Source: Stachybotrys elegans (Eukaryota > Ascomycota > Sordariomycetes > Hypocreales > Stachybotryaceae). Taken from it: a stretch of 64,000 nt of DNA. The position numbers were made by a program, and so were the translations under genes. The first letter of the stretch is position 1, and every line of letters starts with the position of its first letter. Below the pieces are notes generated by a model, which had not been told where the DNA came from, did no database searches, and was given only the letters and a program-made list of their open reading frames with translations. Shown here in pieces: positions 1-12,011 of this stretch. The stretch covers positions 1,116,001 through 1,180,000 of the forward strand of contig JAGPNK010000008.1 in assembly GCA_020746835.1 (NCBI GenBank), given 5' to 3'.

Positions 1-2093
1 GGGTGATCGCGACGCCACCCAAGTCACCGCCCAGGCTTCAGAAAACAGCCCAAGCGCTTTGCAAACAAACCCGGATGGTAAGCGGATGCAGCTCCTTCTT
101 CCCGAGTCTGGGGTCATGTTAATAGGGAAGATGCAGCGAGGCGTCCCGGACACCATTTCACATCCACCAATATCCTCATCGCCAGGACGATACGTACCGC
201 CATGGCGGGCATACAACCTCCAACGCGGTGATGAGACGGGAAACAAGCACAGTGCTGGCACGGTAATACTGGAAGATGATATGGCGTATGAAGGGAAACA
301 CGGGAAGGATTGGATACACATGGCTAAAATACACGATTTCATTAACAGCAGCGGCTCTTGTCGTAGAGCTTACGTTTCGGTTTTTTTTTTTTCTTCCCTT
401 TCTCTCCCTTGGGAATATGATTGTTATACGCGGTTCATGCTGCCTTACACTACATCACCAAGACTTGTCTACGTAGATGTTTGATGAGTAGGGTGCGTGC
501 AGTGAGGAAAAAAGAACAGTAGTATATATAAATAGTGGCCTTGCTACCCGCAGGACCCAAGAACAGAGTCAAACAATGAAGGGATCGTCAGATGGCATCA
601 CTCGTTGGCCGGAGCCAGAGAACAACGAGGGGCTACGTAGATTTTTAATACTGTCGAGTAGAATATAGCGATGATGGTGGCTGTCATCCAAGACGTTCCA
701 ACCGATGTCCGGAACAGGGGTAGCGCATCCAGTTCGGCTCGGTATTTGCTTCTTCTGCCGAATGGCCGGATGGACAGAAATCATGCGCCATAACACGCGA
801 TCAGGCAGACTTGGCCAGGTTGACGATCCTTCCCGCCGAGTCATGATGGTGAGAACGGGTACGCAATCCGAGATCATAGGAGCTAGTAACAAGGGCTATA
901 AAGCCAACGAGGTATATTACCTCTTTGAATTAGTAATTGCTGGGCGGCTGAGACTGGGCATTCAAATTATCGGCCTTCGGGATGAGTATTAATAATTCAT
1001 TTCCAACAACCAACAATCCAGCAGGATGCAATGCCTACCAAGCCTTGTCACAAAAATCAACGAGTCTGATGGATTTTACACAGTTGGCAAATATCATAGT
1101 AAATGTGTTTCGGGAAGCCACCAATCTAGCCTCTAGCCATCTGATAGGACTTAACCAGGAAAATAAACCTATCGTAGCGCACGCACACGCCCAATATTGG
1201 CTCAGGCGACTCAGCTGCCCACCGTAGACGTGGGATGGCTACAGGGTAGGGTCAGCTACGAAGTGCGGAGACGTTCTTTGAATAATGCCCTCTGTGAGAA
1301 TCCAGCCCCATATTGACGAGAGTATCCCGGGTTACCAGTCTTATCCAATGCCGTTGACCCTGAAGGCTGAGAGGGGAGTGGTGTCTTAAAGCTGTGCTTC
1401 TCATCGGCGACGTGACGCTTGGATATGTGGCACTTCTCGCAGTTCTAAAGATAAACTTTAGCTTGGTGATCTCGTGTCGTGGGAGTCTTGCTGGCAGCTT
1501 TAGGAGTGATCCATCGGACCAGGGCGGACACGGGCCGACCTTCACCTGGAGTCCCGTCCGCGGTAGGTGCGCCTTGGTCCAGATCAGTAGTATCGCCAGC
1601 GGATGTAGTTACACCATAGATATCAAAAGCTTTGCCTGTAAGCGAGTGTAATATTTAATGTCTGAATCCTAGCTGGAAATTTCGACAGAGATTCCAAACC
1701 AATCATGAAAGGCAGCTATAGATAGTTGTATAAAAACTTCAACGATGAGAATGAAGCCAAGATGAGAAACTGTGAGCCCCTTCACAGAATCCCCTCTGCA
1801 ACTCCATCTATCGAGGAGTCGTGGTTGTTTAAGAGTACGTCCTATAGGATAGGACATGTGTAGAACGGTACGGTTGGTGTCAAGACTGCCTAAAAGGAGC
1901 CTTCTCTGATACTGAAGCAAGCCATGGAACGATCGATAGTGACAGGATTGCAGCATTCTGCGATGCGATTCAAGATTCGACCGCGATGAGAGCTTTTGCA
2001 TCCCGTCTTTGTTGACAACGATTCCAGTCAGACATCAAGGAGAGTTTGTGGAACTTCAGCCGTCGTCACTCGTGCAATGATGGCGCTCCAAGT
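1..2093. other. Intergenic, no gene recognised
   Basis: Only short open frames without recognisable domains or consistent splice signals are present. The one structured element is the left copy of a 49-bp repeat at 1210-1258 (see the repeat entries). The segment closest to 2094 should hold the 3' UTR of the metal ATPase on the minus strand. Confidence 0.5.
1210..1258 (+). repeat. 49-bp direct repeat, left copy
   Basis: Positions 1210-1258 are identical to 6253-6301 in the same orientation. The match continues on both sides after small indels. On the left, this copy carries nine extra bases in which CTCAG is duplicated around GCGA. On the right, four extra bases precede a shared AGTGCGGA. The ends of the unit are imperfect inverted repeats (AGCTGCCCACC against AGCTGACCCTACC when read from the other strand), so it could be a remnant of a small TIR element. 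This is inference from the sequence only. Confidence 0.85.
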
Positions 2094-5000
2094 CTAGATC
2101 TTCGACCAGCGCAGAAGCACCGCGGCAGCAATGACTGGCAGCACGCTCACCAGCTCTCCCAGCCCCGCAAACTCTGGAGGAATCCTCGCGTTGACAAAGG
2201 CACCGGCAGCAAGAAGAACTGCGAAGGTGTTGTACACGAAACTCCACCCAAAGTTGAACTTGATGCGGTTGACAGATTTCCGACTCGCGTTCATCATGGT
2301 CAGAATACCAGCCAGGGAAGGACGCATGAGAACAACATCCGCAGCGGATTGCGCGACATCTGTGCCTTCGTTCATATGGACGCCGATAGTAGCCTGCGCG
2401 AGAGCAACGGCATCGTTCGTGCCGTCGCCGCAGAAAACGACAACCGGCTTCTTGCCATCTGTGGCAGTACCGAGGAGAGTCTGGATGTAATCCTTCTTGT
2501 CGGCAGGCGAGCTTCGAGAGCGCACATTGTCACCAGGAATGCCAAGCTTGGATGCCAAGGTCCGAACGGCTCTGTCATCGTCGCCAGAAACCACATGTAC
2601 CGAGACACCACGCTTCTGCAAGGTTTCAACCGTTTCCGCAGCATCAGGTCGAAGTTCGTCCTCAAGTCCATAGACCGCTTTCAGCTCATTATCGATCGTA
2701 AAGCAGAACACAGTGCAGCCTTGAACAAGCATCGGCTGGACGAGTTCATGGTCCGACAGATTCAGCCAGCGAGAGTTGCCAGCTCGAAGTTTCTGACTGC
2801 CCAGGGTTGTTTCGACACCTTTACCAGTCAAACTCTTCGGCTCAGGAACAGTCCAAGTCATGATTCCGATGTCCTTGAGGTGGGCAGCTACAGCAACCGA
2901 AACCGGGTGTCGACTGTTTTCAACCAGACCCAGAAGAAGTGGAAGCTTGTCCTCGTCGACGCACTCGCTTCCAACAACGGAGAGCTTTCCTCGAGTCAAA
3001 GTTCCCGTCTTGTCAAACACGACGTGCGAAGTCTTATGGGCGACTTCAATAGCGTCTGCGGACTTGAAGATGATACCCCGTTCCGCCGCGACTCCGCTGG
3101 CAATCACAATGACCATCGGAACAGCCAATCCAATTGCACATGGGCAAGAGACGATGAGAACAGTGATGGCGTAGGTGATGGCCTGAATCGTAGCTTCAGA
3201 TCCTCCATAACCACGGACAGTCATGCCCACTGCGACCCAGATGACAAACGTAATGATCGTCAGTGCCACCACCACGGGGACAAAATAGGATGCTACCCGA
3301 TCTGCCAGGTCCTGTAGCTTGGGCTTCGACAGCTTGGCCTCGTCAACCATCGCAGCAATGGCGTGGATGGTATTGTCACCAGGCAGACGGTTCAGCCGAA
3401 CAGTCATGACTCCAGGTCCATTGATAGATCCAGCAATCACCACCGATTTGGGATACTTCTCCACTGGTCTGGATTCACCCGTGAGCATAGACTCGTCGAC
3501 CTCAGAAGACCCGGTGACAACGGTGCCATCAGTCGGAATCCTAGTGTCCGGAAGAACCTTAAATGTGTCGCCATATTGAAGAAGTCGGGCATCGATCTCA
3601 CGCTCCGTTCCACTTTCTTTGTCGACAAGGATGGCTGTCGATGCCTGGAGTGACCGGATAGAAATGGACTCAACAGCTCTCTGGCGAGCGAGAGCTGCAA
3701 CCCATCGTCCAACCATGATCAGAGTGACCAAGAGAGTGCTCGTTTCGAAGAATTGTCCAGTGGAAAGGGGTTTCCCTGAGACGAAGTACCCAAAAGAGAC
3801 CACAGAGAAGATGTAGGCAGCACTGGTGCTCAAGACGATCAAGAGGTCCATCTCGATAACTCTGGAGAAAACAAGCGCCTTCAGAGCCTTAGGGTAGAAA
3901 GGTCCTGCGATAACCAATTGAACGATGGTTGCCAACGCGAGTGAAGCCGAGGAATAGGCCAACTCCCGCTCGGGAAGAGGAGCCCATGCCATGACAAGAA
4001 CAGGAATCGTCAAGACAGCGGAGAGAAGCGTCATGTATCCAACATGACGAACATGCTTGCTCCCAGCTTCCAGCGAAGGATCACCACGAGGCGGAGCAAG
4101 TTCAATTGGCGGACCCCAGATCTTCTCGGCAAGGTCTCGGGCTCCCACAATCTTAGAATCAAACGCAACTCGTACGGTCTGCTTGTGCACAAGCGCCATA
4201 TCAATGACACCTTCCGGCCATGTCTGGCTCATGAATTTCGAGGGCTCATCGGGGACGATAAGATCCAGGCTCGATCCCTGGTTCTGAACTCTTTCGCACT
4301 TGAATTCGGTCGTTCGTTCCAGATGTTTCACGACTTCTTCCACCGAGCCGAGGCGAAGGTCGATGTTGAACTCAGCTCGTGAGAGAACCAGGCTCGTCTT
4401 CAGGTCTTTGACAGCGGGAACTGTAGCGAGAGTTCGATTGAGCTTTGTCTCGCAGCCAGTACAAGTCATGCCGGAAATGCTGAGAACAACATGCTCCTTG
4501 CCGGTACCCTGGTTCTCTATGTCGGCGATAGCCTGAATCGGGGCCCTCTTAACCTCCAACCCGTGATCAGGCGCAGCAGAGGAGCAGCAGGCATCGGCGC
4601 AAGACCCCTGAGAGCTGACCGTTCGCTTTTCCGAGAAGCAAGAGTCCGCACACCTAGTCTTTGGAGCCTTGACGATATCCTGCTTGGGTGGCTTGCAGCA
4701 AGAACCAGCGCAAGCGGCATCGAGGGTCTCTTTGACAACCGCAATCTTAGCTATTCCGCAACAAGATCCTGCACACCCACTAGGTGGAGGTTCAACAACA
4801 GGCTTGACCTTCGAATAGCATGACTCCGCAGAGATACTCTTGGCATCATTGTCGTTGACACGCCTGTCCCCAGGGCAGCCGACCTTGGGAGGGGATTCTT
4901 CGAAACGCTCAGTCTCGGAGCAGCAAGAGTCAAGGCGTCCAGTGTCGGCGACAGGCGGCTTGGTAGGCTTGTCGGGGGAGCAGCACGATTTGGCACAATT

Positions 5001-5865
5001 GTCCTTGACGGATGGAGCCTTGACAGGCTTGTTATCGGAGCAGCAAGACTTGGAGCATTTGCCCTTGATGGAAGGCTCTTTGGCGGGCTTGTCCTTGGAG
5101 CAACAAGAGCCTGCGCAGGCAACCGTAGATGACTTCTTGGCAGACTTGACGCTTTCGCCAGAGCCCTTGCGCAGGCGAAGGCGGTTCTGCGCAGCCTGGT
5201 CCTGCGTGACGGAGCCGCTGCTGCTGCAGGAATCCAGCGAAGTGCGAAGAAGGGAGCGAGCAGACGACTTCTTGGAGCACTGCTTCCCATCCAGCGAATT
5301 TCGCTCGCGAATTTCACAGCAGGTTTCCTGGCCGAGAGCAATGAGAGCACGGCAGATGCATCCCAGGGCCTGGAGAGTGGCGCCATAGCGGTCGAGGGCC
5401 GAGGTGCTATGCTGGCTGCATGCCTTGCCGTCGGCAGCTCCACTGCAAGCTGAGACGAGTTAGCAATCTCGAATGGCTTTCTGTAAGCGCGGCTACTTAC
5501 TCACTCTTTATCTGGGCGTTTGCTCCGGGGGTAGCGACAGCACTCCTCTCGCATTTCCGCATAGCCAAGCGGTCAAGGCAAGAGGTGTCACAACATGGGC
5601 CTACCTTGCCACGGCAGCAATCAGGCGCGTCGGTATCATCCTTGGCTTTGTTGTCCGCGCATTTGCGAGAGCAGCAATCGTCCGGATTCTCCAGGTTGAG
5701 CTCTCCCTGACCCGGGTCCTTGGTCTCGAGAGGGTCGCCGTCGCCGTCGCCGCCATCGCAGCAAGAATCCTGGCAACTGCTCGTTTCCTCAATTGGAGGA
5801 GCCACGATTGGTGTAGCAACCGGCTCAGGGGCTGGAGCCGGTGGACCGCAACAGTCGCATCCCAT
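2094..5865 (-). CDS. Cys-rich P1B-type heavy-metal ATPase (Pca1/CrpA-like)
   Basis: Predicted membrane pump exporting copper or cadmium-type metal ions at the cost of ATP. Two exons, 5865-5505 and 5449-2094, with a 55-bp intron (GTGAGT donor, CTAAC branch), give 1238 aa. Residues 1-415 are a long tail with many CC and CxxxCC clusters (for example CAGSCC, CSKSCC, CAKSCC, CADACC). An HMA domain follows with GMTCTGC at about 447-453, then a degenerate HMA without its Cys pair. The ATPase core shows TGES (about 777), the ion-binding CPC (889-891), phosphorylated Asp in DKTGT (933), the HP motif (968) and GDGTND (1128). The last helix has AGLGELVSVLP in place of the Met-x-x-Ser-Ser of classic Cu+ pumps, which as far as I recall is typical of Pca1/CrpA proteins. 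Cd versus Cu specificity cannot be decided here. An alternative acceptor 6 nt downstream shifts into a frame that soon stops, so the first is preferred. Confidence 0.93.
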
Positions 5866-7480
5866 TGTTGAAGTACTTTTTTGCTTTTCAGTCCGAATTT
5901 CGTGAGTTGTTGAGATAGTATTAGCCTGGTCTCGACAGACCTCGTTCGCGACACGCTGGCACGTGAATGGCTCGACAGGTAACCCCGCTCAGTGTGGTCG
6001 GGGTGTGGGTCCTGTCATCTTTCGGAGGGCCTTGTCCTCGCGTGGGCACCTGTGCATTGATGACCGAGAGAACGTTCGTTTAGAGCGTGGCCGAGCCAGG
6101 AGTGGAGTTCCCGTCACATCTCGGCTCCGTGGATAGCTCAACTTGGGAAGTCTGGACGATGAACCTCACCAAACAATTCCCATCGAGGTGGCTACGTGCG
6201 TGGGGTGCACAAGGAAGAGCAGCGATACGGAAAAAGGAGGACAAATATCTGGCTCAGCTGCCCACCGTAGACGTGGGATGGCTACAGGGTAGGGTCAGCT
6301 AGTGCGGACACCCAGCAGCTTCTTTCCATCTCGACCGACGGCCTCAAACTTTATTACCTATGCTTCACACCACAACCACCACCACCAAAAACCAGATCCC
6401 ACCTAACCGAGCCGCGTACGACGCCATACCGAGTAAACAAAGGCAAATAAACATCGCAAGATCTAGATCGCGGCGCCGCCCGTGCATGCACCCGACCAGA
6501 CGGAACCGCCGCAGCCGCCATGCATCGTCCCCCCACACACAACCATGCATCGTTATCTTCCTCCCTCCCACCCTCCTCTCACCTTGCCCATTTCTCTTCT
6601 CTCGAGGCAAAGCCTATCGCCGCCACCTGGACCAAGATGCACATCCCTGCCAATCACGGCTGCGAGCCCGTTGGCTATCGCGGGCCGCCGCGCCCCCCTC
6701 TCGGTGAGCTAGCAGGCGCATGACCCAATCACATGTGCGCGCCGAGCGAATAGTCGTGGCCCAGACCGGAGGAAAAAGGAAAAAAAAAAAAAAAATGCAG
6801 CTCGATGGACATGGAGCTTCGGACCCCACCGACGGGTCCCCTGCCTCAAGAAACCCTTTTCAACTCGTCGGCGCCACCAACCGGCCTGAACTCTCTCTCC
6901 AGCGCTCCTACGGCTTTCTTCTTTCCAACAAGCTAGAGTGAGAGAGAGAGAGAGCAAGAGAAAGTGGAAAAGAGAACCCCCACCCAAGCTTCTCGTTGCT
7001 AAAACCACAGTCAATGCTTCAGCTTTCCTCGTCGCATCTTCACCTCCCTCCCAACACTGTCGCAAGCTGCTCGCGCTCGCCGCTTATGCGCCATCGCAGC
7101 AACCAGCAGATAACATAACGGCCTTTGCACAGCAAGCGACTTGAAGTCTTTGCGCTTGCTACGACCCCGGGGACGAAGAAAGACTTGCCCTAGTTTCCAC
7201 CCATTCCTACGCTGCTACGACCAGCTTCACTCGACGCGCGCACTCTCCGTACGCCCTCCTCCCCCGCCACTCTCCTCTATCCTCGGCATCCCAGGCTGAC
7301 ATTGCTCTTCCAGAACGGATAAAACAAACCCATTGATCCTTCCCCCATCATGGACTCCAAATCCTCTGTGCCCGTCACCACCACGGCCGCGGCCACCCCC
7401 GCGCACGATGCCGCCTCCTCCTCCCCCCGGCCACGGCCGCCACCGGAGACAGCAACGAGGCCGCCGCCCAGGGCATTCAC
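5866..7480. promoter_or_regulatory. Shared upstream region of metal ATPase and SLC35F carrier
   Basis: A divergent 1.6-kb intergenic region. It holds the right copy of the 49-bp repeat (6253-6301), CT-rich stretches around 6555-6605, an A-run near 6780-6794 and a GA microsatellite near 6940-6954. No protein-coding gene is recognised. Transcription start points of both genes should lie here. Confidence 0.5.
6253..6301 (+). repeat. 49-bp direct repeat, right copy
   Basis: Identical to 1210-1258. It lies about 390 bp upstream of the ATPase start codon, so the pair brackets that gene at about 5.0 kb spacing. This copy lacks the small insertions seen at both borders of the left copy. Confidence 0.85.
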
Positions 7481-8584
7481 ATGCTCGAGTCCAAGCCGCG
7501 CCGCTGGTACAACTACCTGGCCACGCCCGACTTCTGGCTCGTCGCCGCCCTCGGCCAGGTCCTCGCCCTCTGCATCACCGCCACAAACACCTTCAGCAGC
7601 TTCCTCGCCAACGGCGGCACCAGCATCCCCGCCTTCCAGACCCTCTTCAACTACGTCCTCCTCGCCCTCATCTACAACTCCTACTTCCTCTGGCGCGACG
7701 GGCCCAAGGTCTGGGGCCAGGTCGCCTGGAAGCACGGCTGGAAGTACCTCATCATGAGCTTCATCGACGTCGAGGGCAACTACTTCACCGTCCTCGCCTA
7801 CCGCTACACCAACGTCCTCTCCGCCCAGCTCATCAACTTCTGGGCCATTGTCGTCGTCGTCATCATCTCCTTCTTCTTCCTCCGCGTCCGCTACCACCTC
7901 TTCCAGGTCGCCGGCATCATCATCGCCGTCGGCGGCATGGGCATGCTCATTGGCTCTGACCACATCACCGGCTCCAACGGCGGCCCCGGCGTCGACCTCG
8001 TCCGCGGCGACCTCTTCGCCCTCCTCGGCGCCACCTTGTACGGTCTCGGCAACGTCTTCGAGGAGTACCTCGTCTCCCAGCACTCCGTCGCCCACGTCCT
8101 CTCCTTCATGGGCATCTTTGGCGCCATCATCAACGGCGTCCAGGCCGCCATCTTCGACCGCCAGTCCTTCCGCGACGCCACCTGGAGCAACGATGTTGCC
8201 GGCTGGCTCGTCGGCTACACCCTGTGCCTGTGCCTCTTCTACACCCTCGTGCCCCTCATGCTGCGCATGTCCAGCGCCGCCTTCTTCAACATCTCCCTCC
8301 TCACCGCCAACTTCTGGGGCGTCATCATCGGCATCCACGTCTTTGGCTACACCATCCACTTCCTCTACCCCATCGCCTTTGTCTGCATCATCCTTGGTCT
8401 CTTCACCTACTTCCTCTCCGGCTCCCTCCTCGGCGAGTCCAAGAAGCCCTGGCTCGGCGAGGCCCAGGAGCGCGGAGTCGCGGGTGTCGGAACCGCCAAG
8501 CGCAAGGCCATCGTCGCTGCCAGAAACGCCAACGCCGAGCCCGAGGTCGCTGCTGGAGAGCAGCCCCCTCTCTACAGCGCTTAA
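7481..8584 (+). CDS. SLC35F1/F2/F6-family solute carrier
   Basis: Multipass membrane protein of the drug/metabolite transporter superfamily; substrate unknown. The 367-aa frame is intronless and begins with a short cytosolic tail (KPRRWYNYL), then about ten hydrophobic helices. It includes family-like segments such as TSIPAFQTLFNY, DVEGNYFTVLAYRYT and YGLGNVFEEYLV. The C-terminal tail is hydrophilic. The ATG at 7481 is the first in this frame, but the frame is open and coding-like upstream, reading DSNEAAAQGIH just before it. A better-placed ATG at 7350 opens a different frame that runs into the same Pro/Ala-rich stretch. The two frames could be joined by a one-base change near the C-run at 7423-7428, so the true start may be 7350. 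Confidence 0.88.
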   Translation: MLESKPRRWYNYLATPDFWLVAALGQVLALCITATNTFSSFLANGGTSIPAFQTLFNYVLLALIYNSYFLWRDGPKVWGQVAWKHGWKYLIMSFIDVEGNYFTVLAYRYTNVLSAQLINFWAIVVVVIISFFFLRVRYHLFQVAGIIIAVGGMGMLIGSDHITGSNGGPGVDLVRGDLFALLGATLYGLGNVFEEYLVSQHSVAHVLSFMGIFGAIINGVQAAIFDRQSFRDATWSNDVAGWLVGYTLCLCLFYTLVPLMLRMSSAAFFNISLLTANFWGVIIGIHVFGYTIHFLYPIAFVCIILGLFTYFLSGSLLGESKKPWLGEAQERGVAGVGTAKRKAIVAARNANAEPEVAAGEQPPLYSA

Positions 8585-8952
8585 GCGTGACCAAGTCTGC
8601 AGATGCCAGTGATGGTATATGTGTCGATGGATGCATCGTATCAGGAGTAATGCAAAGGAGATCGACTGTAGGTGGAGTGACGTTGCACTCGAGTATATGT
8701 TATTTTAATACAACTGCTCTACCGAGTACCCATACCGTTAAAATGATTCCATTTCTTCTTCATACCCGTGCGCATGTCCCATAACAAGTCCTCCAGCATG
8801 CCCAATTCCATTCGCTAGGAACTTTCCATGCAGACGCCATAATCCCAAAATTCACATGGGTATATCGACCGATCCCTTCCCAAAAACCAAAAAAAAAAAA
8901 ATACCGTAAATGCGCCATCCCCCCAAAACCATGACTGACCAGATAACCCCCC
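8585..8952. other. Convergent 3' region
   Basis: Lies between the stop codons of the SLC35F carrier (plus) and the BTB protein (minus). It contains an A-run near 8890-8900 and probably both 3' UTRs. No gene is seen. Confidence 0.5.
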
Positions 8953-11900
8953 CTACGTCTCTTTGCTGCTGCATCCTTCGCTCGTCCCCGTCTCCGGCTG
9001 GCCCTTCTTCAATCCTATCCGTGAGTCCAGGTCGCTGCCGAGCAGCTTCTGGCCGTCCGTGACCAGCGTCTTATCCTCATACCGCTCCACCATCGGGAGG
9101 AGATCCGAGGCGAGGAACTTCTCCCTCGCAGCCTCTACATCCAGCGGTGCGGTCGGCGCAACGGGCGTCGTCTCCTCCGGGGCCGCGTCCGGCCATAGGA
9201 TCCTGCGCGCTTCGTCCTCCGTCATAGGCGGCTCGTCACGCCCATTTCTCCAAGAGGTATCGATCGTCAAGGCGAGATCAGACGGTGCCGTATAAGAAGC
9301 CGGCGAGTGGACCGGAGTGGGGGTCGCCGAAGCCCGGTGTTGATGTGGTGGAACGTCCGGCTCGGGCGGGTCGTCTGGAACGTGTCTCGGCGGCGGCGCC
9401 CACAACACTGACTCAAACTGATTACCGCCCGGCGTTGGCGTATCGACAACTTCAATATCATCGTCATCATCATCATCCTCATCATCAGTTGGAAAAGCCT
9501 CATCATCTTCGCTCCGCAGTGTCAGCGCATCTGCGCCGTCGCCCACTCCCTGTTCTTTGAGTTCGTCCGATTCCGTCTTTAGGACCTTCTCCTCCGCGTT
9601 GCTGGTGATCCGTGGGACCAAAGGTTGCGCGGAGCCACCGCTGTGCTTGCTCGCGCGGAGAATGCTGCGTATCAGATGCAGCTCGTTCCTCTTGTACGTG
9701 TCATAAAAGGCCCTGTTGATCATTGCCGCATGATGCAGATCGTCAAAGTCGCTCAGCTCGCTCAAGACCTGGAGCCGCACCGAGTCGGGGAATTCGTGGA
9801 CGACGCTGTAGTTGTGATCGTTGGCATCCATACCATTGAGCCCTTCCGAGAGCAGATTGTGCGGCTCAGACATCAGGTTCTTGGATAATGCCCAGCCGTG
9901 ACTCTTGCCGCTGACGTCGTGTAGCGTAAGGCCCGTGACACTATTGTAAATATCCGTCACGGCCGACTTGAACATGACGCACGGATCGCACACGCCCCTA
10001 CCGTGGATTGGATTGGGCGGGCTAGGAATCCTCTTCAGCCCATCTATCATCTGCAACAAGCTCTTTGACGGACTTGAAGACCTCGAGAAGTGGGATAGGG
10101 ACTCGGGCTTCAGCACGTGCTCGAGCAGATTCAGTTCGTTGAACATGAGCATCATCCAACCCAGGTTGGCCGCGTCACACGCGTGGCTGCCTTTGGGACA
10201 TCTAGGCGTGGTGCTGGGCGATAGCATCGGCACAGGTGCCGCAGCAGAGGGAGACGACACCTGCCCCTCTTCCGAAGTAGTGGTTGACCCAGACGCGACC
10301 ACCGGCTGCCGTAGATACTCCTGAATCGTGTTCGCACAGCAGGCGTACAGTTGTGCAACTTTTGCCTGGCGAACAGCCCATATCTTGTCCTTGATCCGCT
10401 GCGGCCATATCTTGGTCTGCAGTTCCTTCTCGTCCACCAGGTTCAGCAAGGACGTCTTGGATATGCGGGCGAAAACACCACGGAGACCAAAAGCGTAGGC
10501 GATGACGAGCAGACCGTCCGGCATCTCGTCTGCGCCCTTGTGCATCCACTGCGGCAGCCAGCGATTCTCCACCACAGGCTCGATAGGCGATGTGCTCTTG
10601 TACTTGATGGAACATTCGGCAATGGCTACAAGCTGGTCGAAGCTGACCTCGCGCGGTACCTGGTCGTTGTGCATATGTCCGGCGTGGAGGAGGATCTCCA
10701 GAGAACCGAGCCGGTTGACTTCATGCTGAGGCATACGATAGAGGTTCGCTGCGGATCCGTCTTTGCAAATGTACGTGGTAGGCTGTGGCGGGAGATGGGC
10801 AAGGATATCGTCGTCTTCATGCATGTACTGGTTACTCAAATGGCCGGAAAACATGCGGGCAAAGATGGGAGAGGTTTCCGCCAGCATGTACGAGGAGACG
10901 CGAAACCGCAACACGGGCTCCTCCGCGGTGCAACCCGGGCCAATGTTGGCAAACTCGAGGACTGAGTCTCCGCGGGCCGCAATGGTGAACTCGTCAATCC
11001 TTCTCGTGGGCGATATTCCCGATTCACCAGACTGCAGGAGCTGGCGGATTTTGACCAGCTCATCCTTGGCCTTTTCGTAGTTTCTGAACCGAATCTCATA
11101 CCGCGGGAACTAGACAGCACGGTCAGCCACACACATGCACCTCTCCTCCTCTCGCGCTTCATCCAGCAACCAGCGGATCTGCACTCACAAACTGCGGATC
11201 CGCCGACATGACCCTCGTAACACTGGCGTTGCGCATACGGTTGACGGCATCCTTCCTAAACTTCTTGCTGCTGAAAAGCAGATCAACCATGTCCGGCGTA
11301 GCGTCACGCTCGTAGTTCTTGTACGTGTCGGCCAAGTTGGTCTTGAAGGCGTCGGCGAGCGTCTCGAGGCAGTTCTTCCAGTCGCGTATGATTCCCAGGC
11401 CCGGCTCGCCGACGTAGACGCTCTTGGCGCCGCTGCCGGTCAAGACCTCGGCGAGACTGCGGCCGCTGAAGGAGCTCCGGTGATCGTGCAGCATGGCCGG
11501 GCTGCGGGGAGGGTCGGTCGAGTCGCGGCGGGGCGGGTGATCGCTGGCGTCCGAGGCGCTGCGAACAGGCGGCCGTATCTCATCCTGCAAGATGGCGGAG
11601 CAGAGCTGGGAGCAGCGCAGACTGATCCTGGAGAACTCCTTGTAGGCGGCATCGACGTGGTTGGGGCTCGAGGGGGCGGAGCGCATGCGCTGGATCAAGG
11701 CCTGAAGCTCGCGGTGGTTACTCTCCGAGGTCTCGTACGATATGCTGGAGCCGTTGGTCTCGGCGGGACGCAGCTGTGCGAAGCGATCATTGGGGTCGAC
11801 CTCGACGGAGGAAGAGGAAACCTTGACCTAACCCGAGACAAACCGTTAGTTGGAGGCACGTGGGCTGGCGGCCCAGGGATTTGGCGGCTCTTACCGCTTG

Positions 11901-12011
11901 ACTCTTGCCATCCTTGGCGCTGGAACCGAGGCTCTGGAGCCTCTTGAGGGCGCCTCGCAGCCTCCGCGGCGTACTCGAGGCGGTGGCATCGCTGGTAGCC
12001 CTCTGCAACAT
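8953..12011 (-). CDS. BTB/POZ-domain protein with F-box-like segment
   Basis: Three exons, 12011-11895, 11827-11189 and 11109-8953, join in phase to 970 aa; introns are 67 and 79 bp with GTAAGA and GTGAGT donors. The exon-3 start reads FPRYEIRFRNYEKAKDEL. About 50 residues later comes a BTB-like block (LRFRVSSYMLAETSPIFARMF, about 310-330) continuing to about 440, including a region rich in conserved-looking hydrophobics (LLVIAYAFGLRGVF). Residues about 688-735 resemble an F-box (FPDSVRLQVLSELSDFDDLHHAA). An acidic run of Asp/Glu lies near 790-800, followed by a Pro-rich tail. BTB proteins often act as adaptors for Cul3 ubiquitin ligases or in transcription; which applies here is not shown. 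The start at 12011 gives a short basic exon 1 (MLQRATSDATASSTPRR). Confidence 0.82.

Noticed and set aside
2046..3317. 423-codon plus-strand open frame
   Set aside because: It is the opposite-strand shadow of the metal ATPase, whose minus frame carries all catalytic motifs.
4751..5443. 230-codon minus-strand frame starting MELPTARHAAS
   Set aside because: It follows from an alternative acceptor in the ATPase intron and lacks the Cys pattern; the other frame connects to the ATPase core.
7277..8359. 360-codon minus-strand frame rich in Asp, Glu, Val and Gly
   Set aside because: Mirror of the C-ending codons of the SLC35F gene; no domain.
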